This document shows, piece after piece, positions 1 through 8,291 of a DNA stretch of 64,000 nt. The translations under genes were made by a program, and so were the position numbers. Position 1 is the first letter of the stretch, and every line of letters starts with the position of its first letter. The notes under the pieces were generated by a model. That model was not told where the DNA came from. It was given only the letters and a program-made list of their open reading frames with translations, and did not search any database. Source of the DNA: Arthrobacter pascens (GTDB taxonomy: Bacteria > Actinomycetota > Actinomycetes > Actinomycetales > Micrococcaceae); the NCBI RefSeq assembly GCF_017052465.1, contig NZ_JAFHKT010000148.1, positions 186,001-250,000 of the forward strand, given 5' to 3'.

Positions 1-1186
1 CCCGGCCGCGGAGATCCCGGCCGGAGTGCCGGTGACTCCTGCCGCGCCGAGCGTGGCCGGCGCCTCCCCGGTGGGAGCCCAGAGCCAGCTGCAGGTGAAC
101 TGGACCGCGCCGAACAACAACGGCGACGCCGTTTCCGCCTACACGCTGACCACGCTGCGCGGAGGCACGGTGGTGAAGAGCCAGCAGGTTTCGGGAACCT
201 CCCAGAACGTCACAGTGTCCAACTCCGAGGCCGACTACGCGTTCACCGTTTCGGCCACAAACAAGGCCGGCACGTCCGGAACCAGCGCCCAGTCCGCCCC
301 CATTCGGGCCGCCGGAAAGCCCGGGACGGTGAACGGCGGCACGGTGGCGGCGCCGGGAAACACCGGCCAGCTGAAGATCACCTTCACCCCGCTGACGCAG
401 GCCCAGCGGAACGGATCGCAGGCATCGGAGATCGGCTACCGCTGGTCCACCGCGTACGGGTCCGGCCCGATCAACGCGCCGGGAGGCACCATCTACGGAC
501 AGCCGAACGGCAAGAACGTGACAGTAAACATCATTGCGTTCTCCACGAAAAACAACATCTCGGGGGATGCCAAGGCCATCGGCTCGGCGGTGCCCTACGG
601 GGCGCCCGCTTCTCCGGTGGTTACCGGCGGCACGTCAGCCAAGGGAGACCCCCAAGTCCACTGGACCTGGAACCAGCCCTACGACAACGGCCGCGTCATC
701 AACCGGTACGAGGTCAACTACGACGGCACCGGCTTCAGGTCCGTGGGCCTGGACCGGCAGTTCAGCCGCAACGCCGGAGGCTGGGACAGCAGGCACACCC
801 TGGCGGTCCGTGCCTGCAACGGAACGGATGGCGACAAGGACTGCGGACAGCCGGATTCGGCAGTTGCCACTTCGGGTGCTGACCCCACCCCGCCGCCGCC
901 CACGTCCTGGAGTATCCGGTCCACTCCCGTCCGCTCCTGCACCGAGCCGAACCGGACCACCGACAGCTACCGGAACTCCAACCCTGACCAGTGCATCAGC
1001 CCGGGACGGTGGTTCGATACCGGCATCACCGCACAGAGCGACCACTATGTGGTGTGGAGCAGGTCGACAAACAATCCCACGGGCGTGTGGTACCACCTGA
1101 CGTCCGGTCCTGCTGCGGGCAACTACGTACGAAGTGACACCACGTCACTCGGCGGAAATCCGCCGCCTGGAATGCCGCGCCGGTAG
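1..1186 (+). CDS. Extracellular fibronectin type III repeat protein, 3' part
   Basis: The reading frame is already open at the window edge (from base 2), so only the C-terminal ~394 residues are seen. They hold about three FN3-like beta-sandwich modules of 90-100 residues, each with a W/Y..NG core (for example VNWTAPNNNGDAVSAY and VHWTWNQPYDNGRVINRY). A Pro-rich hinge (TPPPPT) and a ~90-residue terminal domain with CTEP...QCIS cysteines follow. No LPXTG motif or C-terminal membrane helix is present, so the protein is either released or anchored at its unseen N-terminus. It lies 104 bases upstream of the moxR-like gene in the same orientation, and the kinase encoded at 9993 carries a related FN3-like ectodomain. 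An envelope or adhesin-like role is inference. Confidence 0.8.
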   Translation, partial: PAAEIPAGVPVTPAAPSVAGASPVGAQSQLQVNWTAPNNNGDAVSAYTLTTLRGGTVVKSQQVSGTSQNVTVSNSEADYAFTVSATNKAGTSGTSAQSAPIRAAGKPGTVNGGTVAAPGNTGQLKITFTPLTQAQRNGSQASEIGYRWSTAYGSGPINAPGGTIYGQPNGKNVTVNIIAFSTKNNISGDAKAIGSAVPYGAPASPVVTGGTSAKGDPQVHWTWNQPYDNGRVINRYEVNYDGTGFRSVGLDRQFSRNAGGWDSRHTLAVRACNGTDGDKDCGQPDSAVATSGADPTPPPPTSWSIRSTPVRSCTEPNRTTDSYRNSNPDQCISPGRWFDTGITAQSDHYVVWSRSTNNPTGVWYHLTSGPAAGNYVRSDTTSLGGNPPPGMPRR

Positions 1187-1290
1187 GCCGCGTGTTTTCC
1201 GCACGCGCTGGGCACACGGCCCGGGCACACCGCATTGGGCACACCGCCTGAGCACAACAAAGACTCCACACAACGGAAGAGGAACCTCCC

Positions 1291-2262
1291 ATGACCATGA
1301 CAACCGAGCAGGCCGCCTGGTTTGCGGGCACGTTCGAAAAACTCGTCGCCAACGTGGGCCAGGCGGTGCTGGGCAAGGCCCACGTCATCCGGCTGACGTT
1401 CACGGCCATGCTTGCCGAAGGCCACGTCCTCTTCGAGGATGCCCCCGGCACCGGTAAAACATCACTGGCGCGGGCCTTGGCCGCCACGGTCCAGGGATCC
1501 AACAGCCGCATCCAGTTCACCCCGGACCTGCTGCCCTCCGATGTCACCGGCGTGACCATCTACGACCAGAAGACGCAGAAGTTCGAGTTCCACAAGGGGC
1601 CGATCTTCAGCAACATCGTCCTCGCCGACGAAATCAACCGTGCATCGCCGAAGACGCAGTCGGCCCTGCTCGAGGTCATGGAGGAATCCCGGGTCACGGT
1701 GGACGGCACCACCTATGAGGCGGGCCGCCCGTTCATGGTGATGGCCACCCAGAACCCGATCGAGCAGGCAGGCACCTACCGGCTCCCCGAGGCACAGCTG
1801 GACCGCTTCCTCATCAAAACGTCCATCGGGTACCCGGACCACGCCTCCACCGTTCAGCTGCTGGGCGGCAGCAACCTGAAGGACCGTTCGAAAGACCTGC
1901 AGCCGGTCATCACCACCCAGGCCGTGGCGGACATGGCCGACCTTGCAGCCACCACCCACGTGGACACCGCTGTGCTCGAGTACATCTCACGGCTGTGCGA
2001 AGAGACCCGCAACGCCCCCGAAAGCCGGCTGGGGGTATCCGTCCGCGGAGCCTTGGCCATGGTCCGGGCAGCCAAGGTCTGGGCGGCCGCGCAGGGACGG
2101 AATTTTGTCCTGCCGGATGACGTCAAGGACCTGGCCGCAGTTGTCTGGACGCACCGCTTTGTCATGGACCCCGAGGCGGAGTTCTCCGGTGCCACGGCGG
2201 AGGCTGTCCTGGCCCGTGTCCTGGCCGACGTCGCCGCTCCCCAGCAGCGCGCAGCCGTCTAG
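1291..2262 (+). CDS. MoxR-family AAA+ ATPase
   Basis: A 323-residue AAA+ ATPase of the MoxR type. Walker A (APGTGKTS) is near residue 50 and Walker B with sensor residues (LADEINRASPKTQSALLEVMEE region) near 110. The family motif ATQNPIEQAGTYRLPEAQLDRF follows, and the C-terminal lid is the AAA_lid_2 type. MoxR proteins act as chaperone-like ATPases that help mature partner complexes, and they are usually coded beside DUF58 and transglutaminase proteins, as here. The ATG at 1291 has a GAAGAGGAA Shine-Dalgarno sequence about 7 bases upstream. It is the first clear cytoplasmic gene of the operon that runs to 16879. The client protein is not known; the downstream membrane proteins are the likely candidates. 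Confidence 0.93.
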   Translation: MTMTTEQAAWFAGTFEKLVANVGQAVLGKAHVIRLTFTAMLAEGHVLFEDAPGTGKTSLARALAATVQGSNSRIQFTPDLLPSDVTGVTIYDQKTQKFEFHKGPIFSNIVLADEINRASPKTQSALLEVMEESRVTVDGTTYEAGRPFMVMATQNPIEQAGTYRLPEAQLDRFLIKTSIGYPDHASTVQLLGGSNLKDRSKDLQPVITTQAVADMADLAATTHVDTAVLEYISRLCEETRNAPESRLGVSVRGALAMVRAAKVWAAAQGRNFVLPDDVKDLAAVVWTHRFVMDPEAEFSGATAEAVLARVLADVAAPQQRAAV

Positions 2263-2336
2263 ACCGCGGGCTTCCGCCTAGACTTCGGGCCCCGGCCCCG
2301 CATTTACGATTCCAGCGCCAACAAAAGGTTCCAAAC

Positions 2337-3698
2337 ATGTCCACCGGCTCTCCCTTTACCCGGCTTGCTGGCCGCCTTCGCCGGCCACTTTTCACGGATG
2401 GGCCGTTCCGCAAGCGCGGACTGCCTCTTGGCAGGAACAGCCGGCTTCACCCGTCGGCGGTGTGGACCGAAGCCGGCAAAACCGCCGGACAGGCTATTGC
2501 TCCGGCCTGGGATGCCGTCCGCGGCGCCTGGTCACGCCGCGTCCAGCCCGTGCTGGGCGTGGTGAGCGTCCTCGGCTGGTCTGTCCTCGGGGCGGCCGTG
2601 CTGCTGTGGGCAGCCGGAGAAGCCTACGGCTGGCAGGAGGCCAAAGCCGCGGCCGTCGCGGCGCTGGTTCTGTTTCTCATTGCCGTCGGCTTTATCCTTG
2701 GCAGGTCCTCCTATGGTGTCCTGCTGGACCTGGCCCGGACCCGTGTTGCGGTGGGGGACAGCGCGGTGGGAAGCATCGCCGTGTCCAACACTTCGGCGCG
2801 TCCGCTGCTGCCCGCAGACCTTGAGCTGCCGGTGGGGGCTTCCACGGCTGTCTTCCACCTGCCGCGCATGAAACCGCAGCAGGTGCATGAGGATCTTTTC
2901 ACCATTCCCACCGCACGCCGTGCGGTGATCGCCGTCGGGCCGGTGCGTTCCGTCCGGGCCGATCCGCTGCGCCTCCTGCGCCGCCAGGTGCTCTGGACGA
3001 AGCCCCAGGACCTTTACGTCCACCCGAAGACGGTGGCGCTGGCAGGATCCGCCGCCGGCTTCATCCGTGACCTGGAGGGCATGCCCACCACCGACCTCTC
3101 CAGCGCGGATGTCTCGTTCCACGCGCTGCGCGACTACGTACCGGGCGATGACCGGCGCCATATCCACTGGAAGACCACGGCCCGGACCAACAAGCTCATG
3201 GTGCGCCAGTTCGAGGAGACCCGGCGCGCCCACCTCGCAATATCGCTGTCCGTCAACACCGATGAGTACGCCTCCGAACACGAATTTGAAATGGCCATCT
3301 CCGCTGCCGCCTCCATCGGCCGCCAGGCCATCCGTGAACAGCGCGAGCTGGACGTCCTCACCCAGGCCGGGCCGCTGCGCTGCGAGACCGGCCGCACCAT
3401 GCTGGACGGCATGACCCGGATCGCCGGCACCCCCCTGCGGAAGACCGCCGTGGACCTAGCCCGGACGCTGGCCGACACCGTCCCCAACGCCTCGGTGGTC
3501 TTCTTCGTGGTGGGCAGCCAGGTGACGCCCACGCAGCTGCGGTCAGCAGGTGCTTCGGTGCCGCCGGGGGTCCGCAGCCTGGCAGTACGCGTCGACGCCG
3601 GTGCTGCACCCGCCCGCGCGAACATCGGAGACCTCACCGTGCTCACCCTCGGTGAACTCTCCGACCTTCCCGCTGTCCTGAGAAAGGCAGCCGCATGA
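2337..3698 (+). CDS. DUF58 domain membrane protein
   Basis: A 453-residue protein. Two membrane helices lie at roughly residues 68-95 and 100-120, followed by a beta-rich segment. The DUF58 signature is near residues 262-290 (ALRDYVPGDDRRHIHWKTTA). DUF58 proteins carry a von Willebrand A-like fold and are the standard partner of MoxR ATPases. The N-terminal 60 residues are basic and poorly conserved in character. The gene starts 74 bases after moxR, and its stop overlaps the start of the transglutaminase-like gene by four bases (ATGA), pointing to translational coupling. Its biochemical role is unknown in the family. Here it is inferred to be a scaffold between the MoxR ATPase and the membrane complex. 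Confidence 0.9.
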   Translation: MSTGSPFTRLAGRLRRPLFTDGPFRKRGLPLGRNSRLHPSAVWTEAGKTAGQAIAPAWDAVRGAWSRRVQPVLGVVSVLGWSVLGAAVLLWAAGEAYGWQEAKAAAVAALVLFLIAVGFILGRSSYGVLLDLARTRVAVGDSAVGSIAVSNTSARPLLPADLELPVGASTAVFHLPRMKPQQVHEDLFTIPTARRAVIAVGPVRSVRADPLRLLRRQVLWTKPQDLYVHPKTVALAGSAAGFIRDLEGMPTTDLSSADVSFHALRDYVPGDDRRHIHWKTTARTNKLMVRQFEETRRAHLAISLSVNTDEYASEHEFEMAISAAASIGRQAIREQRELDVLTQAGPLRCETGRTMLDGMTRIAGTPLRKTAVDLARTLADTVPNASVVFFVVGSQVTPTQLRSAGASVPPGVRSLAVRVDAGAAPARANIGDLTVLTLGELSDLPAVLRKAAA

Positions 3699-6112
3699 GC
3701 CAGGCAACCAGTCTCCGTCCGCGCCGGCAGGCTCCGCCGCCGTCGGCCTTCTCCAGCGGCCAGCCGCCGTGGCACTTTCTGCTCGACGCCGGAGCGCTCA
3801 CCGTCCTGCTGGGGCTGGGGGTCCTGGGCTTCAGTCTCAGCTTCGGAGGCGACCCGTACTATCTGGCCGCAGGGTTCGGCGGAGTCGTCCTCGGCCTCGC
3901 CATCGCCGCCTCAAATGCACACTTCCGCTTGGGGCTCCTGATCACCACCGCCCTGGCGCTCGGCGCATACCTGGTCCTCGGCACCGCGCTCGCAGTGCCC
4001 GGGGCGGCCATCGCCGGGGTCATCCCGAGCCTCGAGTCACTGCGTACGCTTCTGCTCGGCGTCGTGTTCGCATGGAAGGACATGCTTACGGTCGGTGTTC
4101 CGGTGGGTACCGCCGGGGGAGTGCTCATCGTTCCCTTCCTCAGCTCGCTCATTGCCGGACTTGTCGCCGGAATCCTGACCTGGCGGACGCGCAGCCCCTA
4201 CTGGCCGTTGCTGCCCGTGCTGGCCCTGTTCGTCACCGGGATCGCCTTCAGCACCAACGCAGGGTTCCTGACCGTTGAAAGGGGCATTGCGCTGACTGTT
4301 GTGGGCATCGCCTGGGCCACCTTCCGCCGGGACTGCCTCCGGCGCAGCAACACCCTGAAGGTGTCCGTCAACCGTCCGCAGCACGACGCCGACACGGCCC
4401 GCCGCGCCAGAATGCGCAGGCTGGCCGCCGGGGCAGCGGTCATCGCGGTGACTGTCGGCATCACGGCCGCTGTTTCGCCCCTCATCTCCGCGGGCGACGA
4501 ACGGAGGGTTTTGCGCAACGTCATTGTGCCGCCGTTCGACCCAAAGGACTACGTCACGCCCCTGGCGAGCTTCCGCAACTTGGTCAAGGACAAGAAGGAC
4601 GACCCGCTGTTTGCGGTCAAGGGCCTTCCCAAGGACGCACGCGTGCGGCTCGGAGCGCTGGACGCCTTCAACGGGACGAACTACACCATGGATCCGAACG
4701 GGTCCGGCAACTTCAGCAAGGTGGGCGATGCTAAGTCCATCAATACGCTGGCGGATTCCGCCGGACCGGTTCCGACGAACGAGTACACCCTGGACATCAC
4801 CGTCGAGGACTATCAGGGCTACTTCGTTCCCGGCGGCAGGAGGACCACCGGCCTCAGCTTCGCGCCGGGTTCCTCCGCCCCGGCCACAGGGCTGTACTTC
4901 AACTCCGGAACGGACACGGCTGTCACCACCCAGGGCCTGTCCACGGGGGATTCGTACAGCGTTCAGGTCTCGGAACCGGTGAAGCTCGAACACGGGCAGC
5001 TGACGCAGTATGACTTCGCCAAGATGACGCTCCCGGACGTCGCGGACATCCCTCCCGTTGTCGGTGCGCAGGCCAACGATCTGACAGCCGACGCCCCCAC
5101 CGCCGTCGACCAGGTGCGCCAAATCGAAGCCCACTTCCAAAAGAAGGGCGCCTTCAGCAACGGGCTCATCGCCGACGGCCAGCTGCCGAGCCTCTCCGGC
5201 CACAGCGCGGCCCGCATCCGCGACCTGCTGACAGCCAAGCAGATGCTCGGCGACGACGAACAGTACGCCGTGGCCATGTCCCTCATGCTGCGCCACCTGG
5301 GCATCCCGTCCCGGGTGGTCATGGGCTTCTATCCAGACCCGAAGAGCCCCGAAAACGGCGCCGGGGAAATCAAGATCATGGGCAAGGATGTCCACGCGTG
5401 GGTCGAGGTCGCGTTCGACCGTGTCGGCTGGGTGCCGTTCGACCCCACGCCGCCCAAGGACAACATTCCCATTCCGCCGGACCCTGAAAACAAGTCGAAA
5501 CCGAAGCCGCAGGTGCTTCAGCCGCCGCCCCCGCCGCAGGAGCCGGCCGACCTTCCGCCGGACTCTTCTCCGGACGCGCTGGACGCCGATGAGAAGAAGA
5601 ACAACCCCTGGCTGTTTTGGGGACCCATCCTCAGCGCGGTCGGCATTGCCATGATTCCGCTTGGAATCCTGGCGCTCCCGCTGCTGCTCATCGCGCTTCT
5701 GAAGTCGCGGCGGCGCAAGTCCCGGTTCACGGACGGACATCCCGCGCAGCGCGTGGGTGGCGGGTGGAACGAGGTCCTCAGCCTTGCCACCGACATGGGC
5801 GCGGCCGTTGACACCCGCGCGACGCGGAGGGAATCCGCCGCCGTCGTCGCCGAGGCCTTCCCCGCCGCCAGCACTGCCACCACACAGCTGGCCCACAGGG
5901 CCGACGCGTCCATTTTCGGGGCCGGCCAGCCCAGTGAGGAAGAAGTCCGGGAGTACTGGACCATTGTGGACGGTTCGCTGAAGGACATGACGGCGACGGT
6001 CGGCTTCTGGCGACGCCAGCAGGCACGGTTCTCGCCGCGGTCCCTGCTGGCTGACGCCCGGGCCGCCCTCAGCCGCCGCGGCGCAGGATGGCGAGGGCCG
6101 AAGCGACCATGA
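3695..6112 (+). CDS. Membrane transglutaminase-like protein lacking the catalytic Cys
   Basis: An 805-residue protein. About seven N-terminal membrane helices (residues ~25-270) are followed by a large extracytoplasmic part holding a transglutaminase-like (TGc) domain. A Pro-rich stretch, one more helix (~640-680) and a cytosolic DUF4129-like tail come next. The TGc core is recognisable (EQYAVAMSLMLRHLGIPSRV; HAWVEV with the His; FDPTPP with the Asp). However, the nucleophile position, normally Cys in a G-x-C-[DE]-Q-[FY]-A context, reads Asp521 (GDDEQYA). The domain is therefore predicted to be catalytically inactive and probably structural or binding. It overlaps DUF58 upstream and the RDD/FHA gene downstream by ATGA. 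MoxR-DUF58-TGc is a recurrent triad in bacteria. Confidence 0.9.
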   Translation: MSQATSLRPRRQAPPPSAFSSGQPPWHFLLDAGALTVLLGLGVLGFSLSFGGDPYYLAAGFGGVVLGLAIAASNAHFRLGLLITTALALGAYLVLGTALAVPGAAIAGVIPSLESLRTLLLGVVFAWKDMLTVGVPVGTAGGVLIVPFLSSLIAGLVAGILTWRTRSPYWPLLPVLALFVTGIAFSTNAGFLTVERGIALTVVGIAWATFRRDCLRRSNTLKVSVNRPQHDADTARRARMRRLAAGAAVIAVTVGITAAVSPLISAGDERRVLRNVIVPPFDPKDYVTPLASFRNLVKDKKDDPLFAVKGLPKDARVRLGALDAFNGTNYTMDPNGSGNFSKVGDAKSINTLADSAGPVPTNEYTLDITVEDYQGYFVPGGRRTTGLSFAPGSSAPATGLYFNSGTDTAVTTQGLSTGDSYSVQVSEPVKLEHGQLTQYDFAKMTLPDVADIPPVVGAQANDLTADAPTAVDQVRQIEAHFQKKGAFSNGLIADGQLPSLSGHSAARIRDLLTAKQMLGDDEQYAVAMSLMLRHLGIPSRVVMGFYPDPKSPENGAGEIKIMGKDVHAWVEVAFDRVGWVPFDPTPPKDNIPIPPDPENKSKPKPQVLQPPPPPQEPADLPPDSSPDALDADEKKNNPWLFWGPILSAVGIAMIPLGILALPLLLIALLKSRRRKSRFTDGHPAQRVGGGWNEVLSLATDMGAAVDTRATRRESAAVVAEAFPAASTATTQLAHRADASIFGAGQPSEEEVREYWTIVDGSLKDMTATVGFWRRQQARFSPRSLLADARAALSRRGAGWRGPKRP

Positions 6113-7413
6113 CTGACCCGAAGACTGAGGGCATGAAGACTGCCGGCGGCAGGCGCTGCGGCCACTGCGGACAGCCGCTTCGCGCCGGGGCGAGCTACTG
6201 TGGCGCCTGCGGGGCGGCAACGCAGCCCGTGAGGTTTCCCGGTAGCATCAAGCCCACGGGGCAGGGGGAGCGGCGGGGGGAGCCGCAGGGGGAAGGAACG
6301 GACATGGGAACGAAACTGGAGCTGGTCCCGGCGGCGCCCGGAAAACGCCTCGGGGCCGCAGTGCTGGACTGGCTTGCACCGGCGGTTGTCCTGGTGGTCC
6401 TTTTCTCCCTCGGCTTCGCCAGCGTCACAAGTTCCCGCAGCGCCGGCTTCATCGTCTACGACACCGGAACACTTGCCCTGTTGGGAGGCATCGCTGTCGG
6501 CCTGACGCTCGTCTACCTTTTCGTCCTCGCCGGCGTCGAGGGCCGTTCCGGGAGCACCATTGGCAGCCGGGCGATGGGCATCCGCACGACCGACAAGGAC
6601 GGCTACGCGCCGGGGACGGGCGCCGTCGTCCTGCGCGGAACCGTCACGGGCGCCGGGGTGCTGCTGGCCGTTGCGGCCGCCGTCGCCGTGGTGATTTTCC
6701 GGTGGTTCGACGCCGCACTGTGGATCCTGGGCCCGCTGGCGCTGTTGGCCGCCGCGTGGGCCTTCCTCGTCGTCGTCTCCAGCTCCTGGGACAGGGACGG
6801 CGGGCTCCAGGGATGGCAGGACCGGGCCGCCAAGACGCTCGTGTTTGATGTTCATGCCGGGCGAAACCCGGTGACGTCAGGCGGCATCCAGGGGCCGTAC
6901 AGCTTCGCCCCGCTGGACCTCCCTCCTGTCCAGCCGGTTTCTTCACCGGTGGCCGTCGCCGCCAGTGCCGCAAGCCTGCCCGTCGTCGATCGGCCGGAAC
7001 CCAACCCATCCGACGCCGGCCACCCGGACGATGTCCTCGACCGCACGCAGCTGCGCGGTTCCGGGCAGGAGGCACCGCCCGTGGCGGTGCTCAGGATACG
7101 GCTCGACGACGGCCGCGACTTCCGTCTGGAGCGCAGCGTGCTGATCGGGCGTAACCCCGCCGCCGGTGCCGGAGAGTCCCAGGCGCAGCTGCTGGCCGTG
7201 CCGGATCCCGGACGGACCATTTCAAAAACGCACCTGCACCTGCTCACCGACGGCGCCGGCGTGTGGGTCACAGACCGCAACTCGACCAACGGCAGCGCCG
7301 TCACCACACCGGACGGCGTCCGCACTGCGTTAGTGCCCGGCGTCCCTTCATTTGTCAGCCCCGGGACCACCGTTCATTTCGGGGACCGCACCTTCAACGT
7401 AGGACAGGCATGA
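6109..7413 (+). CDS. Zinc-ribbon / RDD membrane / FHA domain protein
   Basis: A 434-residue protein with three recognisable parts. An N-terminal zinc ribbon (CGHCGQPL...YCGACG) covers residues ~17-38. An RDD-type membrane domain with about four helices starts GKRLGAAVLDW. After a Pro-rich linker, the C-terminal FHA domain (IGRNP..., ISKTHLHL, DRNSTNGS) keeps the GR, S..H and NG residues that bind phosphothreonine. I chose the ATG at 6109 because it overlaps the upstream stop as ATGA; an ATG at 6088 is an alternative. The protein probably ties a membrane complex to phosphorylation by the kinase encoded at 9993. This link is inferred from the operon. Confidence 0.85.
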   Translation: MTDPKTEGMKTAGGRRCGHCGQPLRAGASYCGACGAATQPVRFPGSIKPTGQGERRGEPQGEGTDMGTKLELVPAAPGKRLGAAVLDWLAPAVVLVVLFSLGFASVTSSRSAGFIVYDTGTLALLGGIAVGLTLVYLFVLAGVEGRSGSTIGSRAMGIRTTDKDGYAPGTGAVVLRGTVTGAGVLLAVAAAVAVVIFRWFDAALWILGPLALLAAAWAFLVVVSSSWDRDGGLQGWQDRAAKTLVFDVHAGRNPVTSGGIQGPYSFAPLDLPPVQPVSSPVAVAASAASLPVVDRPEPNPSDAGHPDDVLDRTQLRGSGQEAPPVAVLRIRLDDGRDFRLERSVLIGRNPAAGAGESQAQLLAVPDPGRTISKTHLHLLTDGAGVWVTDRNSTNGSAVTTPDGVRTALVPGVPSFVSPGTTVHFGDRTFNVGQA

Positions 7414-8291
7414 ATTCACAGCAGGCGGCCCGCACCGAATCGGCCGGCGGAAGGCCAGGCCTCAACCTGAGCTACGGCTACGGAACGGACCGCGGCCTTC
7501 GCCGCGAGCTCAACGAGGACTCCTTTATAGCGTCCGACCCGATCTTCGCCGTCGCGGACGGCATGGGAGGCCATGAGGCCGGCGAAGTCGCCAGCGGCAT
7601 GTGCGTGCGCGCCCTGGCAACGTTGCCCCAGCTGGCCACCGGAGAGCGGACAGCCACGGCCTCGGTGGTGCAGCAGTACCTGGCCATCGCGGACGACTCC
7701 ATCCGCGCCGCCACAGGATCGCGCGCGGGTACCACGCTGACGGGCGTGGTGGTGGTGGAACAGATGGGCATCCCCTACTGGCTGGTCATGAACATCGGTG
7801 ATTCCCGGACCTACCGGCTGAGCCAGGGCAGGCTCGCCCAGATCAGCGTGGACCACTCGGAAGTCCAGGAGCTGGTGGACACCGGAGAAATCACGGCGGA
7901 GGAGGCCACGGTCCATCCCCGGCGCCACGTGGTCACCCGGGCGCTGGGCACGGGCGATGAGACGGAGGCTGATTACTGGCTGCTTCCCATCGAGGAGGGC
8001 GACCGCATGATGGTCTGCTCCGACGGGCTCAACGGCGAACTCACGGACGACCAGATGTTTGACATCCTCAACACGGTGCCGGACCCCCAGGAAGCCGTTG
8101 ACCTGCTGATCCAGGCGGCACTGAGGAGCGGCGGCCGGGACAACGTCACGGTGATTGTCGTCGACGCCAGGAATGTCCTGAACGAGGATGGCGTCTCCAC
8201 CACGGCACCGAGGACTGCGGCTGCGGCGGAGGACGAGGATACGCTGCCGCGCCACGCGGGAAACGGGGAAACTGCACATGACGGCAGCTAG
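7410..8291 (+). CDS. PP2C-family Ser/Thr protein phosphatase
   Basis: A 293-residue PPM/PP2C phosphatase with all signature blocks: RRELNEDSF, ADGMGGHEAGE (metal-binding Asp), RAGTTLTG, NIGDSRTYRL, CSDGLNGELTDDQM and GGRDNVTVIVV. The metal-binding acids are kept, so it should be active. It is expected to reverse phosphorylation by the kinase at 9993-11636 on FHA partners coded in the same operon. The ATG at 7410 overlaps the upstream stop (ATGA). The last ~35 residues are a disordered acidic tail overlapping the next gene by 14 bases. Kinase, phosphatase and FHA genes together are typical of actinobacterial signalling, but here they are embedded in a secretion-type operon. Confidence 0.93.
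   Translation: MNSQQAARTESAGGRPGLNLSYGYGTDRGLRRELNEDSFIASDPIFAVADGMGGHEAGEVASGMCVRALATLPQLATGERTATASVVQQYLAIADDSIRAATGSRAGTTLTGVVVVEQMGIPYWLVMNIGDSRTYRLSQGRLAQISVDHSEVQELVDTGEITAEEATVHPRRHVVTRALGTGDETEADYWLLPIEEGDRMMVCSDGLNGELTDDQMFDILNTVPDPQEAVDLLIQAALRSGGRDNVTVIVVDARNVLNEDGVSTTAPRTAAAAEDEDTLPRHAGNGETAHDGS

Noticed and set aside
4037-6220. A 727-residue minus-strand open frame
   Set aside because: Antisense to the transglutaminase-like gene, of biased composition and without motifs; a codon-bias shadow.
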